From Azolla caroliniana (taxonomy: Eukaryota > Polypodiophyta), in the NCBI GenBank assembly GCA_043228905.1, contig JBHGNT010000059.1, positions 1 to 64,000 of the forward strand: a DNA stretch of 64,000 nt. Reading direction: 5' to 3'. The notes under the pieces are model-generated. The model was not told the origin of the DNA, did not search any database, and was given only the letters and a program-made list of their open reading frames with translations. Every line of letters begins with the position of its first letter. The stretch's first letter is position 1. The position numbers and the translations under genes are program-made. This document shows positions 20,657-32,550 of the stretch, piece by piece.

Positions 20657-21577
20657 AGGATCCTCCTGCTTCGACCTACCATATCACTAGCCCTATACTC
20701 ACCTCCATCACACCAGGAGTGGGATTATGCACTTGGGCATTTCAAATCTACTAACCTATGGACGCTTCGTCCATATTGCAACGTAGACAGTATGTAACCT
20801 CATGATAGCCACCTACACATGTGATGCCATTGAGGTTGTAGAGTGCGTATGGGCCTCGTAAAACGAGGATAAGGTGGTGAGAAAAGGTTTTTAGGGTGTT
20901 GGTTCTCTCCACGAAAACGTGCTCGGTGGTTGTGGCCACGAGGGAGTTTAGAATCCATTGCGACCAACATACGGACGACGACACGCGTTTTCATTGTGAT
21001 TACAAGATCCGTCGTCGTTGTGGACGCTGCAACCACCGGAGGAATATGAAGGTGGCACCATTCAAGGACAACATTTCTAGGTGAAACATGCGTGGGTTGG
21101 TTGGTTCACACGATGATGAAAATGGTAGATAGACATGGGAATGTCATGTGGAATCATGTTTGTAGTAGGAGTTACGATCAGCCACTACTATTGCGCACAT
21201 CATGGTACGGCGAGACACGGCATTGTATGAGGGTGGCTTCAATACAACATTGTGATGGCATCGACGTTTGACGAGTTTCGCGTTGCTCGTGAGAGAGATA
21301 GCGATAGATGGATAGCGATAGATATAGGTAGGGTGGGAGTGGGTAGTGTGCGTGTGGGCACGTTACCTAATCATGTGTGCGTGGAGTTTCATTTTGCTTG
21401 TGCAATGAGCGAGCGAGGGCACGCGACCTGATCGTGCGTGCGTGCGTGCGTGTTGTGCGCGAGCGTGGGAGAAATATGATTGAGAGGGTTATGAGAACGT
21501 CAAGACACCACACAGAGCACACCATTTACATTTACGATGTTCAGAAAGTGTATAGTTGAAAAAGTTATGTACGTTCT

Positions 21578-22654
21578 TTAAAAGTGGCGAATACAAGCGC
21601 GTGGGCGAAGATCACATTGTTGGAGAAGGCGAGAGGTTGCCACGCTTAGAAGTTGTTCCTCCTCACCGGCCTTGAAACGACGACGTTGTTCCTCATCTTG
21701 TCGTCCGGTCATGCGATAACGGCGCTCGTCCTCCTCGCGCTCGCTACTGTCTCTCTCTCGCTCGGCATCCTCTTCCCATTGACGACGTTCCCTTGACACT
21801 TGGCTATGGCGGTGACCATCATTGCGTGCCTCTTCTCCGCTAATGTATAAGGCCTCGCGGAGGCGGTTGCAACGCTCTTCTACGGGGATTTGTTCCACGT
21901 TCCTGCAGCATCTTTCGGAGGGCCTTGCATATCGGCTGATTTCATCCCAAGAGGTGCGACGGCTTCGTCCACGTTCTTCCTTCTCATTACGTTCTTGTAG
22001 GTGGCGGACCTGCCCATCGACGAAGTTTTGGCACTCTTGCCTCAACTCTCGGTCTCGTGGCTCATCGCGATCGCGGCCGCGACGATCCCGTTCCTCTTCG
22101 GACTCTCTCTTGTTGTCTCTGCGACGTCCTTCATCGAGGGATCCTTCACGACGTCGGTCGCGCCTCTCCTGCTCGACATCCTCCTCCCTACGTCGATCGC
22201 GCCTCTCGTCGCGTGACTCATCACGATCGCGACCGCGACGATCCCGTTCCTCTTCGGACTCTCTCTTGTTGTCTCCGTAGCGCCCCTCCTCGATGGACCC
22301 CTCGCGACGTCCCCCGCGCCTCTCCTCATCGAAATCCTCCTCCCTGCGTCGATCGCGCCTCTCCTCACGTGGCTCATCGCGATCGTGACTGCGACGATCC
22401 CGGTCCTCATCCGACCCTCTCTTGTTGTCTCTGTAGCGCCTCTCATCGATGGATCCCTCACGACGTCCGCTGCGCCTCTCCTCGTCGACATCCTCCTCCC
22501 TACGTCGATCGCGTCTCTCCTCGTCAATGTCTCCCTCTCTTCGTCGATCGCGCCTCTCCTCTTCGCGATCCCGTCCTACAGATCTAGCATTGGCCGCGCC
22601 GCAGGCGGCTAGCATGATAACCGCCATGAGGAATATGATAGTGAGCTTCGCCAT
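21578..22654 (-). CDS. 2S-albumin-like storage precursor, copy 2
   Basis: The protein is identical to copy 1. Its 3' flank differs from unit 1 at a few bases (GATAGCGATA near 21312, GAAATATGAT near 21471) and agrees with most other units. Confidence 0.85.
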   Translation of the reverse strand: MAKLTIIFLMAVIMLAACGAANARSVGRDREEERRDRRREGDIDEERRDRRREEDVDEERRSGRREGSIDERRYRDNKRGSDEDRDRRSHDRDEPREERRDRRREEDFDEERRGGRREGSIEEGRYGDNKRESEEERDRRGRDRDESRDERRDRRREEDVEQERRDRRREGSLDEGRRRDNKRESEEERDRRGRDRDEPRDRELRQECQNFVDGQVRHLQERNEKEERGRSRRTSWDEISRYARPSERCCRNVEQIPVEERCNRLREALYISGEEARNDGHRHSQVSRERRQWEEDAERERDSSEREEDERRYRMTGRQDEEQRRRFKAGEEEQLLSVATSRLLQQCDLRPRACIRHF

Positions 22655-23777
22655 TGCTTGTGTTCGGAACTACCCCGGTTCTCTCTCCGCCTATTTGAGT
22701 GTGTCATGGTTGATCCACCCTTATATACACAAGGCCATGCATGTCTAGTACATGCATGTCCCTTCCCACGTCCATTCCTATAGACGTTAATGGCATGATC
22801 CATACTTGGGCCACGGAAGAGACCATTCACTTTTCACCACCCCCCTTTACGTGTCCAGGATCCTCCTGCTTCGACCTACCATATCACTAGCCCTATACTC
22901 ACCTCCATCACACCAGGAGTGGGATTATGCACTTGGGCATTTCAAATCTACTAACCTATGGACGCTTCGTCCATATTGCAACGTAGACAGTATGTAACCT
23001 CATGATAGCCACCTACACATGTGATGCCATTGAGGTTGTAGAGTGCGTATGGGCCTCGTAAAACGAGGATAAGGTGGTGAGAAAAGGTTTTTAGGGTGTT
23101 GGTTCTCTCCACGAAAACGTGCTCGGTGGTTGTGGCCACGAGGGAGTTTAGAATCCATTGCGACCAACATACGGACGACGACACGCGTTTTCATTGTGAT
23201 TACAAGATCCGTCGTCGTTGTGGACGCTGCAACCACCGGAGGAATATGAAGGTGGCACCATTCAAGGACAACATTTCTAGGTGAAACATGCGTGGGTTGG
23301 TTGGTTCACACGATGATGAAAATGGTAGATAGACATGGGAATGTCATGTGGAATCATGTTTGTAGTAGGAGTTACGATCAGCCACTACTATTGCGCACAT
23401 CATGGTACGGCGAGACACGGCATTGTATGAGGGTGGCTTCAATACAACATTGTGATGGCATCGACGTTTGACGAGTTTCGCGTTGCTCGTGAGAGAGATA
23501 GCGATAGATGGATAGCGATAGATATAGGTAGGGTGGGAGTGGGTAGTGTGCGTGTGGGCACGTTACCTAATCATGTGTGCGTGGAGTTTCATTTTGCTTG
23601 TGCAATGAGCGAGCGAGGGCACGCGACCTGATCGTGCGTGCGTGCGTGCGTGTTGTGCGCGAGCGTGGGAGAAATATGATTGAGAGGGTTATGAGAACGT
23701 CAAGACACCACACAGAGCACACCATTTACATTTACGATGTTCAGAAAGTGTATAGTTGAAAAAGTTATGTACGTTCT

Positions 23778-24854
23778 TTAAAAGTGGCGAATACAAGCGC
23801 GTGGGCGAAGATCACATTGTTGGAGAAGGCGAGAGGTTGCCACGCTTAGAAGTTGTTCCTCCTCACCGGCCTTGAAACGACGACGTTGTTCCTCATCTTG
23901 TCGTCCGGTCATGCGATAACGGCGCTCGTCCTCCTCGCGCTCGCTACTGTCTCTCTCTCGCTCGGCATCCTCTTCCCATTGACGACGTTCCCTTGACACT
24001 TGGCTATGGCGGTGACCATCATTGCGTGCCTCTTCTCCGCTAATGTATAAGGCCTCGCGGAGGCGGTTGCAACGCTCTTCTACGGGGATTTGTTCCACGT
24101 TCCTGCAGCATCTTTCGGAGGGCCTTGCATATCGGCTGATTTCATCCCAAGAGGTGCGACGGCTTCGTCCACGTTCTTCCTTCTCATTACGTTCTTGTAG
24201 GTGGCGGACCTGCCCATCGACGAAGTTTTGGCACTCTTGCCTCAACTCTCGGTCTCGTGGCTCATCGCGATCGCGGCCGCGACGATCCCGTTCCTCTTCG
24301 GACTCTCTCTTGTTGTCTCTGCGACGTCCTTCATCGAGGGATCCTTCACGACGTCGGTCGCGCCTCTCCTGCTCGACATCCTCCTCCCTACGTCGATCGC
24401 GCCTCTCGTCGCGTGACTCATCACGATCGCGACCGCGACGATCCCGTTCCTCTTCGGACTCTCTCTTGTTGTCTCCGTAGCGCCCCTCCTCGATGGACCC
24501 CTCGCGACGTCCCCCGCGCCTCTCCTCATCGAAATCCTCCTCCCTGCGTCGATCGCGCCTCTCCTCACGTGGCTCATCGCGATCGTGACTGCGACGATCC
24601 CGGTCCTCATCCGACCCTCTCTTGTTGTCTCTGTAGCGCCTCTCATCGATGGATCCCTCACGACGTCCGCTGCGCCTCTCCTCGTCGACATCCTCCTCCC
24701 TACGTCGATCGCGTCTCTCCTCGTCAATGTCTCCCTCTCTTCGTCGATCGCGCCTCTCCTCTTCGCGATCCCGTCCTACAGATCTAGCATTGGCCGCGCC
24801 GCAGGCGGCTAGCATGATAACCGCCATGAGGAATATGATAGTGAGCTTCGCCAT
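23778..24854 (-). CDS. 2S-albumin-like storage precursor, copy 3
   Basis: The protein is identical to copies 1 and 2. I found no private variant in the unit. Confidence 0.85.
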   Translation of the reverse strand: MAKLTIIFLMAVIMLAACGAANARSVGRDREEERRDRRREGDIDEERRDRRREEDVDEERRSGRREGSIDERRYRDNKRGSDEDRDRRSHDRDEPREERRDRRREEDFDEERRGGRREGSIEEGRYGDNKRESEEERDRRGRDRDESRDERRDRRREEDVEQERRDRRREGSLDEGRRRDNKRESEEERDRRGRDRDEPRDRELRQECQNFVDGQVRHLQERNEKEERGRSRRTSWDEISRYARPSERCCRNVEQIPVEERCNRLREALYISGEEARNDGHRHSQVSRERRQWEEDAERERDSSEREEDERRYRMTGRQDEEQRRRFKAGEEEQLLSVATSRLLQQCDLRPRACIRHF

Positions 24855-25977
24855 TGCTTGTGTTCGGAACTACCCCGGTTCTCTCTCCGCCTATTTGAGT
24901 GTGTCATGGTTGATCCACCCTTATATACACAAGGCCATGCATGTCTAGTACATGCATGTCCCTTCCCACGTCCATTCCTATAGACGTTAATGGCATGATC
25001 CATACTTGGGCCACGGAAGAGACCATTCACTTTTCACCACCCCCCTTTACGTGTCCAGGATCCTCCTGCTTCGACCTACCATATCACTAGCCCTATACTC
25101 ACCTCCATCACACCAGGAGTGGGATTATGCACTTGGGCATTTCAAATCTACTAACCTATGGACGCTTCGTCCATATTGCAACGTAGACAGTATGTAACCT
25201 CATGATAGCCACCTACACATGTGATGCCATTGAGGTTGTAGAGTGCGTATGGGCCTCGTAAAACGAGGATAAGGTGGTGAGAAAAGGTTTTTAGGGTGTT
25301 GGTTCTCTCCACGAAAACGTGCTCGGTGGTTGTGGCCACGAGGGAGTTTAGAATCCATTGCGACCAACATACGGACGACGACACGCGTTTTCATTGTGAT
25401 TACAAGATCCGTCGTCGTTGTGGACGCTGCAACCACCGGAGGAATATGAAGGTGGCACCATTCAAGGACAACATTTCTAGGTGAAACATGCGTGGGTTGG
25501 TTGGTTCACACGATGATGAAAATGGTAGATAGACATGGGAATGTCATGTGGAATCATGTTTGTAGTAGGAGTTACGATCAGCCACTACTATTGCGCACAT
25601 CATGGTACGGCGAGACACGGCATTGTATGAGGGTGGCTTCAATACAACATTGTGATGGCATCGACGTTTGACGAGTTTCGCGTTGCTCGTGAGAGAGATA
25701 GCGATAGATGGATAGCGATAGATATAGGTAGGGTGGGAGTGGGTAGTGTGCGTGTGGGCACGTTACCTAATCATGTGTGCGTGGAGTTTCATTTTGCTTG
25801 TGCAATGAGCGAGCGAGGGCACGCGACCTGATCGTGCGTGCGTGCGTGCGTGTTGTGCGCGAGCGTGGGAGAAATATGATTGAGAGGGTTATGAGAACGT
25901 CAAGACACCACACAGAGCACACCATTTACATTTACGATGTTCAGAAAGTGTATAGTTGAAAAAGTTATGTACGTTCT

Positions 25978-27054
25978 TTAAAAGTGGCGAATACAAGCGC
26001 GTGGGCGAAGATCACATTGTTGGAGAAGGCGAGAGGTTGCCACGCTTAGAAGTTGTTCCTCCTCACCGGCCTTGAAACGACGACGTTGTTCCTCATCTTG
26101 TCGTCCGGTCATGCGATAACGGCGCTCGTCCTCCTCGCGCTCGCTACTGTCTCTCTCTCGCTCGGCATCCTCTTCCCATTGACGACGTTCCCTTGACACT
26201 TGGCTATGGCGGTGACCATCATTGCGTGCCTCTTCTCCGCTAATGTATAAGGCCTCGCGGAGGCGGTTGCAACGCTCTTCTACGGGGATTTGTTCCACGT
26301 TCCTGCAGCATCTTTCGGAGGGCCTTGCATATCGGCTGATTTCATCCCAAGAGGTGCGACGGCTTCGTCCACGTTCTTCCTTCTCATTACGTTCTTGTAG
26401 GTGGCGGACCTGCCCATCGACGAAGTTTTGGCACTCTTGCCTCAACTCTCGGTCTCGTGGCTCATCGCGATCGCGGCCGCGACGATCCCGTTCCTCTTCG
26501 GACTCTCTCTTGTTGTCTCTGCGACGTCCTTCATCGAGGGATCCTTCACGACGTCGGTCGCGCCTCTCCTGCTCGACATCCTCCTCCCTACGTCGATCGC
26601 GCCTCTCGTCGCGTGACTCATCACGATCGCGACCGCGACGATCCCGTTCCTCTTCGGACTCTCTCTTGTTGTCTCCGTAGCGCCCCTCCTCGATGGACCC
26701 CTCGCGACGTCCCCCGCGCCTCTCCTCATCGAAATCCTCCTCCCTGCGTCGATCGCGCCTCTCCTCACGTGGCTCATCGCGATCGTGACTGCGACGATCC
26801 CGGTCCTCATCCGACCCTCTCTTGTTGTCTCTGTAGCGCCTCTCATCGATGGATCCCTCACGACGTCCGCTGCGCCTCTCCTCGTCGACATCCTCCTCCC
26901 TACGTCGATCGCGTCTCTCCTCGTCAATGTCTCCCTCTCTTCGTCGATCGCGCCTCTCCTCTTCGCGATCCCGTCCTACAGATCTAGCATTGGCCGCGCC
27001 GCAGGCGGCTAGCATGATAACCGCCATGAGGAATATGATAGTGAGCTTCGCCAT
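25978..27054 (-). CDS. 2S-albumin-like storage precursor, copy 4
   Basis: The protein is identical to copy 1. The flanks match copies 2 and 3. Confidence 0.85.
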   Translation of the reverse strand: MAKLTIIFLMAVIMLAACGAANARSVGRDREEERRDRRREGDIDEERRDRRREEDVDEERRSGRREGSIDERRYRDNKRGSDEDRDRRSHDRDEPREERRDRRREEDFDEERRGGRREGSIEEGRYGDNKRESEEERDRRGRDRDESRDERRDRRREEDVEQERRDRRREGSLDEGRRRDNKRESEEERDRRGRDRDEPRDRELRQECQNFVDGQVRHLQERNEKEERGRSRRTSWDEISRYARPSERCCRNVEQIPVEERCNRLREALYISGEEARNDGHRHSQVSRERRQWEEDAERERDSSEREEDERRYRMTGRQDEEQRRRFKAGEEEQLLSVATSRLLQQCDLRPRACIRHF

Positions 27055-27915
27055 TGCTTGTGTTCGGAACTACCCCGGTTCTCTCTCCGCCTATTTGAGT
27101 GTGTCATGGTTGATCCACCCTTATATACACAAGGCCATGCATGTCTAGTACATGCATGTCCCTTCCCACGTCCATTCCTATAGACGTTAATGGCATGATC
27201 CATACTTGGGCCACGGAAGAGACCATTCACTTTTCACCACCCCCCTTTACGTGTCCAGGATCCTCCTGCTTCGACCTACCATATCACTAGCCCTATACTC
27301 ACCTCCATCACACCAGGAGTGGGATTATGCACTTGGGCATTTCAAATCTACTAACCTATGGACGCTTCGTCCATATTGCAACGTAGACAGTATGTAACCT
27401 CATGATAGCCACCTACACATGTGATGCCATTGAGGTTGTAGAGTGCGTATGGGCCTCGTAAAACGAGGATAAGGTGGTGAGAAAAGGTTTTTAGGGTGTT
27501 GGTTCTCTCCACGAAAACGTGCTCGGTGGTTGTGGCCACGAGGGAGTTTAGAATCCATTGCGACCAACATACGGACGACGACACGCGTTTTCATTGTGAT
27601 TACAAGATCCGTCGTCGTTGTGGACGCTGCAACCACCGGAGGAATATGAAGGTGGCACCATTCAAGGACAACATTTCTAGGTGAAACATGCGTGGGTTGG
27701 TTGGTTCACACGATGATGAAAATGGTAGATAGACATGGGAATGTCATGTGGAATCATGTTTGTAGTAGGAGTTACGATCAGCCACTACTATTGCGCACAT
27801 CATGGTACGGCGAGACACGGCATTGTATGAGGGTGGCTTCAATACAACATTGTGATGGCATCGACGTTTGACGAGTTTCGCGTTGCTCGTGAGAGAGATA
27901 GCGATAGATGGATAG

Positions 27916-27940
27916 AAGCATTGGTATCACGCAGAGTACT
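27916..27940 (+). other. Adapter-like 25-bp block replacing repeat sequence
   Basis: In every other unit this position reads CGATAGATATAGG and continues to GGGAGT. Here an unrelated block of exactly the same length contains TTGGTATCA and CGCAGAGTACT. It matches the widely used SMART/template-switch PCR adapter except for one mismatch and one missing base. It is most simply a library adapter left in a read end and carried into the consensus. Confidence 0.85.
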
Positions 27941-28177
27941 GGGTAGTGTGCGTGTGGGCACGTTACCTAATCATGTGTGCGTGGAGTTTCATTTTGCTTG
28001 TGCAATGAGCGAGCGAGGGCACGCGACCTGATCGTGCGTGCGTGCGTGCGTGTTGTGCGCGAGCGTGGGAGAAATGTGATTGAGAGGGTTATGAGAACGT
28101 CAAGACACCACACAGAGCACACCATTTACATTTACGATGTTCAGAAAGTGTATAGTTGAAAAAGTTATGTACGTTCT

Positions 28178-29227
28178 TTAAAAGTGGCGAATACAAGCGC
28201 GTGGGCGAAGATCACATTGTTGGAGAAGGCGAGAGGTTGCCACGCTTAGAAGTTGTTCCTCCTCACCGGCCTTGAAACGACGACGTTGTTCCTCATCTTG
28301 TCGTCCGGTCATGCGATAACGGCGCTCGTCCTCCTCGCGCTCGCTACTGTCTCTCTCTCGCTCGGCATCCTCTTCCCATTGACGACGTTCCCTTGACACT
28401 TGGCTATGGCGGTGACCATCATTGCGTGCCTCTTCTCCGCTAATGTATAAGGCCTCGCGGAGGCGGTTGCAACGCTCTTCTACGGGGATTTGTTCCACGT
28501 TCCTGCAGCATCTTTCGGAGGGCCTTGCATATCGGCTGATTTCATCCCAAGAGGTGCGACGGCTTCGTCCACGTTCTTCCTTCTCATTACGTTCTTGTAG
28601 GTGGCGGACCTGCCCCAACTCTCGGTCTCGTGGCTCATCGCGATCGCGGCCGCGACGATCCCGTTCCTCTTCGGACTCTCTCTTGTTGTCTCTGCGACGT
28701 CCTTCATCGAGGGATCCTTCACGACGTCGGTCGCGCCTCTCCTGCTCGACATCCTCCTCCCTACGTCGATCGCGCCTCTCGTCGCGTGACTCATCACGAT
28801 CGCGACCGCGACGATCCCGTTCCTCTTCGGACTCTCTCTTGTTGTCTCCGTAGCGCCCCTCCTCGATGGACCCCTCGCGACGTCCCCCGCGCCTCTCCTC
28901 ATCGAAATCCTCCTCCCTGCGTCGATCGCGCCTCTCCTCACGTGGCTCATCGCGATCGTGACTGCGACGATCCCGGTCCTCATCCGACCCTCTCTTGTTG
29001 TCTCTGTAGCGCCTCTCATCGATGGATCCCTCACGACGTCCGCTGCGCCTCTCCTCGTCGACATCCTCCTCCCTACGTCGATCGCGTCTCTCCTCGTCAA
29101 TGTCTCCCTCTCTTCGTCGATCGCGCCTCTCCTCTTCGCGATCCCGTCCTACAGATCTAGCATTGGCCGCGCCGCAGGCGGCTAGCATGATAACCGCCAT
29201 GAGGAATATGATAGTGAGCTTCGCCAT
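28178..29227 (-). CDS. 2S-albumin-like storage precursor, copy 5, with 27-bp deletion
   Basis: An in-frame 27-bp loss near 28615 removes nine residues (205-213 of the reference), including Cys208, the first conserved cysteine of the albumin domain. The protein is 349 residues. The 3' flank holds an adapter-like block (27916-27940), and like unit 1 it has GAAATGTGAT near 28076. Because of the adapter-like block, the deletion needs read-level support before it is taken as real. Confidence 0.75.
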   Translation of the reverse strand: MAKLTIIFLMAVIMLAACGAANARSVGRDREEERRDRRREGDIDEERRDRRREEDVDEERRSGRREGSIDERRYRDNKRGSDEDRDRRSHDRDEPREERRDRRREEDFDEERRGGRREGSIEEGRYGDNKRESEEERDRRGRDRDESRDERRDRRREEDVEQERRDRRREGSLDEGRRRDNKRESEEERDRRGRDRDEPRDRELGQVRHLQERNEKEERGRSRRTSWDEISRYARPSERCCRNVEQIPVEERCNRLREALYISGEEARNDGHRHSQVSRERRQWEEDAERERDSSEREEDERRYRMTGRQDEEQRRRFKAGEEEQLLSVATSRLLQQCDLRPRACIRHF

Positions 29228-30350
29228 TGCTTGTGTTCGGAACTACCCCGGTTCTCTCTCCGCCTATTTGAGTGTGTCATGGTTGATCCACCCTTATATA
29301 CACAAGGCCATGCATGTCTAGTACATGCATGTCCCTTCCCACGTCCATTCCTATAGACGTTAATGGCATGATCCATACTTGGGCCACGGAAGAGACCATT
29401 CACTTTTCACCACCCCCCTTTACGTGTCCAGGATCCTCCTGCTTCGACCTACCATATCACTAGCCCTATACTCACCTCCATCACACCAGGAGTGGGATTA
29501 TGCACTTGGGCATTTCAAATCTACTAACCTATGGACGCTTCGTCCATATTGCAACGTAGACAGTATGTAACCTCATGATAGCCACCTACACATGTGATGC
29601 CATTGAGGTTGTAGAGTGCGTATGGGCCTCGTAAAACGAGGATAAGGTGGTGAGAAAAGGTTTTTAGGGTGTTGGTTCTCTCCACGAAAACGTGCTCGGT
29701 GGTTGTGGCCACGAGGGAGTTTAGAATCCATTGCGACCAACATACGGACGACGACACGCGTTTTCATTGTGATTACAAGATCCGTCGTCGTTGTGGACGC
29801 TGCAACCACCGGAGGAATATGAAGGTGGCACCATTCAAGGACAACATTTCTAGGTGAAACATGCGTGGGTTGGTTGGTTCACACGATGATGAAAATGGTA
29901 GATAGACATGGGAATGTCATGTGGAATCATGTTTGTAGTAGGAGTTACGATCAGCCACTACTATTGCGCACATCATGGTACGGCGAGACACGGCATTGTA
30001 TGAGGGTGGCTTCAATACAACATTGTGATGGCATCGACGTTTGACGAGTTTCGCGTTGCTCGTGAGAGAGATAGCGATAGATGGATAGCGATAGATATAG
30101 GTAGGGTGGGAGTGGGTAGTGTGCGTGTGGGCACGTTACCTAATCATGTGTGCGTGGAGTTTCATTTTGCTTGTGCAATGAGCGAGCGAGGGCACGCGAC
30201 CTGATCGTGCGTGCGTGCGTGCGTGTTGTGCGCGAGCGTGGGAGAAATATGATTGAGAGGGTTATGAGAACGTCAAGACACCACACAGAGCACACCATTT
30301 ACATTTACGATGTTCAGAAAGTGTATAGTTGAAAAAGTTATGTACGTTCT

Positions 30351-31427
30351 TTAAAAGTGGCGAATACAAGCGCGTGGGCGAAGATCACATTGTTGGAGAA
30401 GGCGAGAGGTTGCCACGCTTAGAAGTTGTTCCTCCTCACCGGCCTTGAAACGACGACGTTGTTCCTCATCTTGTCGTCCGGTCATGCGATAACGGCGCTC
30501 GTCCTCCTCGCGCTCGCTACTGTCTCTCTCTCGCTCGGCATCCTCTTCCCATTGACGACGTTCCCTTGACACTTGGCTATGGCGGTGACCATCATTGCGT
30601 GCCTCTTCTCCGCTAATGTATAAGGCCTCGCGGAGGCGGTTGCAACGCTCTTCTACGGGGATTTGTTCCACGTTCCTGCAGCATCTTTCGGAGGGCCTTG
30701 CATATCGGCTGATTTCATCCCAAGAGGTGCGACGGCTTCGTCCACGTTCTTCCTTCTCATTACGTTCTTGTAGGTGGCGGACCTGCCCATCGACGAAGTT
30801 TTGGCACTCTTGCCTCAACTCTCGGTCTCGTGGCTCATCGCGATCGCGGCCGCGACGATCCCGTTCCTCTTCGGACTCTCTCTTGTTGTCTCTGCGACGT
30901 CCTTCATCGAGGGATCCTTCACGACGTCGGTCGCGCCTCTCCTGCTCGACATCCTCCTCCCTACGTCGATCGCGCCTCTCGTCGCGTGACTCATCACGAT
31001 CGCGACCGCGACGATCCCGTTCCTCTTCGGACTCTCTCTTGTTGTCTCCGTAGCGCCCCTCCTCGATGGACCCCTCGCGACGTCCCCCGCGCCTCTCCTC
31101 ATCGAAATCCTCCTCCCTGCGTCGATCGCGCCTCTCCTCACGTGGCTCATCGCGATCGTGACTGCGACGATCCCGGTCCTCATCCGACCCTCTCTTGTTG
31201 TCTCTGTAGCGCCTCTCATCGATGGATCCCTCACGACGTCCGCTGCGCCTCTCCTCGTCGACATCCTCCTCCCTACGTCGATCGCGTCTCTCCTCGTCAA
31301 TGTCTCCCTCTCTTCGTCGATCGCGCCTCTCCTCTTCGCGATCCCGTCCTACAGATCTAGCATTGGCCGCGCCGCAGGCGGCTAGCATGATAACCGCCAT
31401 GAGGAATATGATAGTGAGCTTCGCCAT
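30351..31427 (-). CDS. 2S-albumin-like storage precursor, copy 6
   Basis: The protein is identical to copy 1, with Cys208 present again. The 3' flank has the common form without the adapter-like block. Confidence 0.85.
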   Translation of the reverse strand: MAKLTIIFLMAVIMLAACGAANARSVGRDREEERRDRRREGDIDEERRDRRREEDVDEERRSGRREGSIDERRYRDNKRGSDEDRDRRSHDRDEPREERRDRRREEDFDEERRGGRREGSIEEGRYGDNKRESEEERDRRGRDRDESRDERRDRRREEDVEQERRDRRREGSLDEGRRRDNKRESEEERDRRGRDRDEPRDRELRQECQNFVDGQVRHLQERNEKEERGRSRRTSWDEISRYARPSERCCRNVEQIPVEERCNRLREALYISGEEARNDGHRHSQVSRERRQWEEDAERERDSSEREEDERRYRMTGRQDEEQRRRFKAGEEEQLLSVATSRLLQQCDLRPRACIRHF

Positions 31428-32550
31428 TGCTTGTGTTCGGAACTACCCCGGTTCTCTCTCCGCCTATTTGAGTGTGTCATGGTTGATCCACCCTTATATA
31501 CACAAGGCCATGCATGTCTAGTACATGCATGTCCCTTCCCACGTCCATTCCTATAGACGTTAATGGCATGATCCATACTTGGGCCACGGAAGAGACCATT
31601 CACTTTTCACCACCCCCCTTTACGTGTCCAGGATCCTCCTGCTTCGACCTACCATATCACTAGCCCTATACTCACCTCCATCACACCAGGAGTGGGATTA
31701 TGCACTTGGGCATTTCAAATCTACTAACCTATGGACGCTTCGTCCATATTGCAACGTAGACAGTATGTAACCTCATGATAGCCACCTACACATGTGATGC
31801 CATTGAGGTTGTAGAGTGCGTATGGGCCTCGTAAAACGAGGATAAGGTGGTGAGAAAAGGTTTTTAGGGTGTTGGTTCTCTCCACGAAAACGTGCTCGGT
31901 GGTTGTGGCCACGAGGGAGTTTAGAATCCATTGCGACCAACATACGGACGACGACACGCGTTTTCATTGTGATTACAAGATCCGTCGTCGTTGTGGACGC
32001 TGCAACCACCGGAGGAATATGAAGGTGGCACCATTCAAGGACAACATTTCTAGGTGAAACATGCGTGGGTTGGTTGGTTCACACGATGATGAAAATGGTA
32101 GATAGACATGGGAATGTCATGTGGAATCATGTTTGTAGTAGGAGTTACGATCAGCCACTACTATTGCGCACATCATGGTACGGCGAGACACGGCATTGTA
32201 TGAGGGTGGCTTCAATACAACATTGTGATGGCATCGACGTTTGACGAGTTTCGCGTTGCTCGTGAGAGAGATAGCGATAGATGGATAGCGATAGATATAG
32301 GTAGGGTGGGAGTGGGTAGTGTGCGTGTGGGCACGTTACCTAATCATGTGTGCGTGGAGTTTCATTTTGCTTGTGCAATGAGCGAGCGAGGGCACGCGAC
32401 CTGATCGTGCGTGCGTGCGTGCGTGTTGTGCGCGAGCGTGGGAGAAATATGATTGAGAGGGTTATGAGAACGTCAAGACACCACACAGAGCACACCATTT
32501 ACATTTACGATGTTCAGAAAGTGTATAGTTGAAAAAGTTATGTACGTTCT

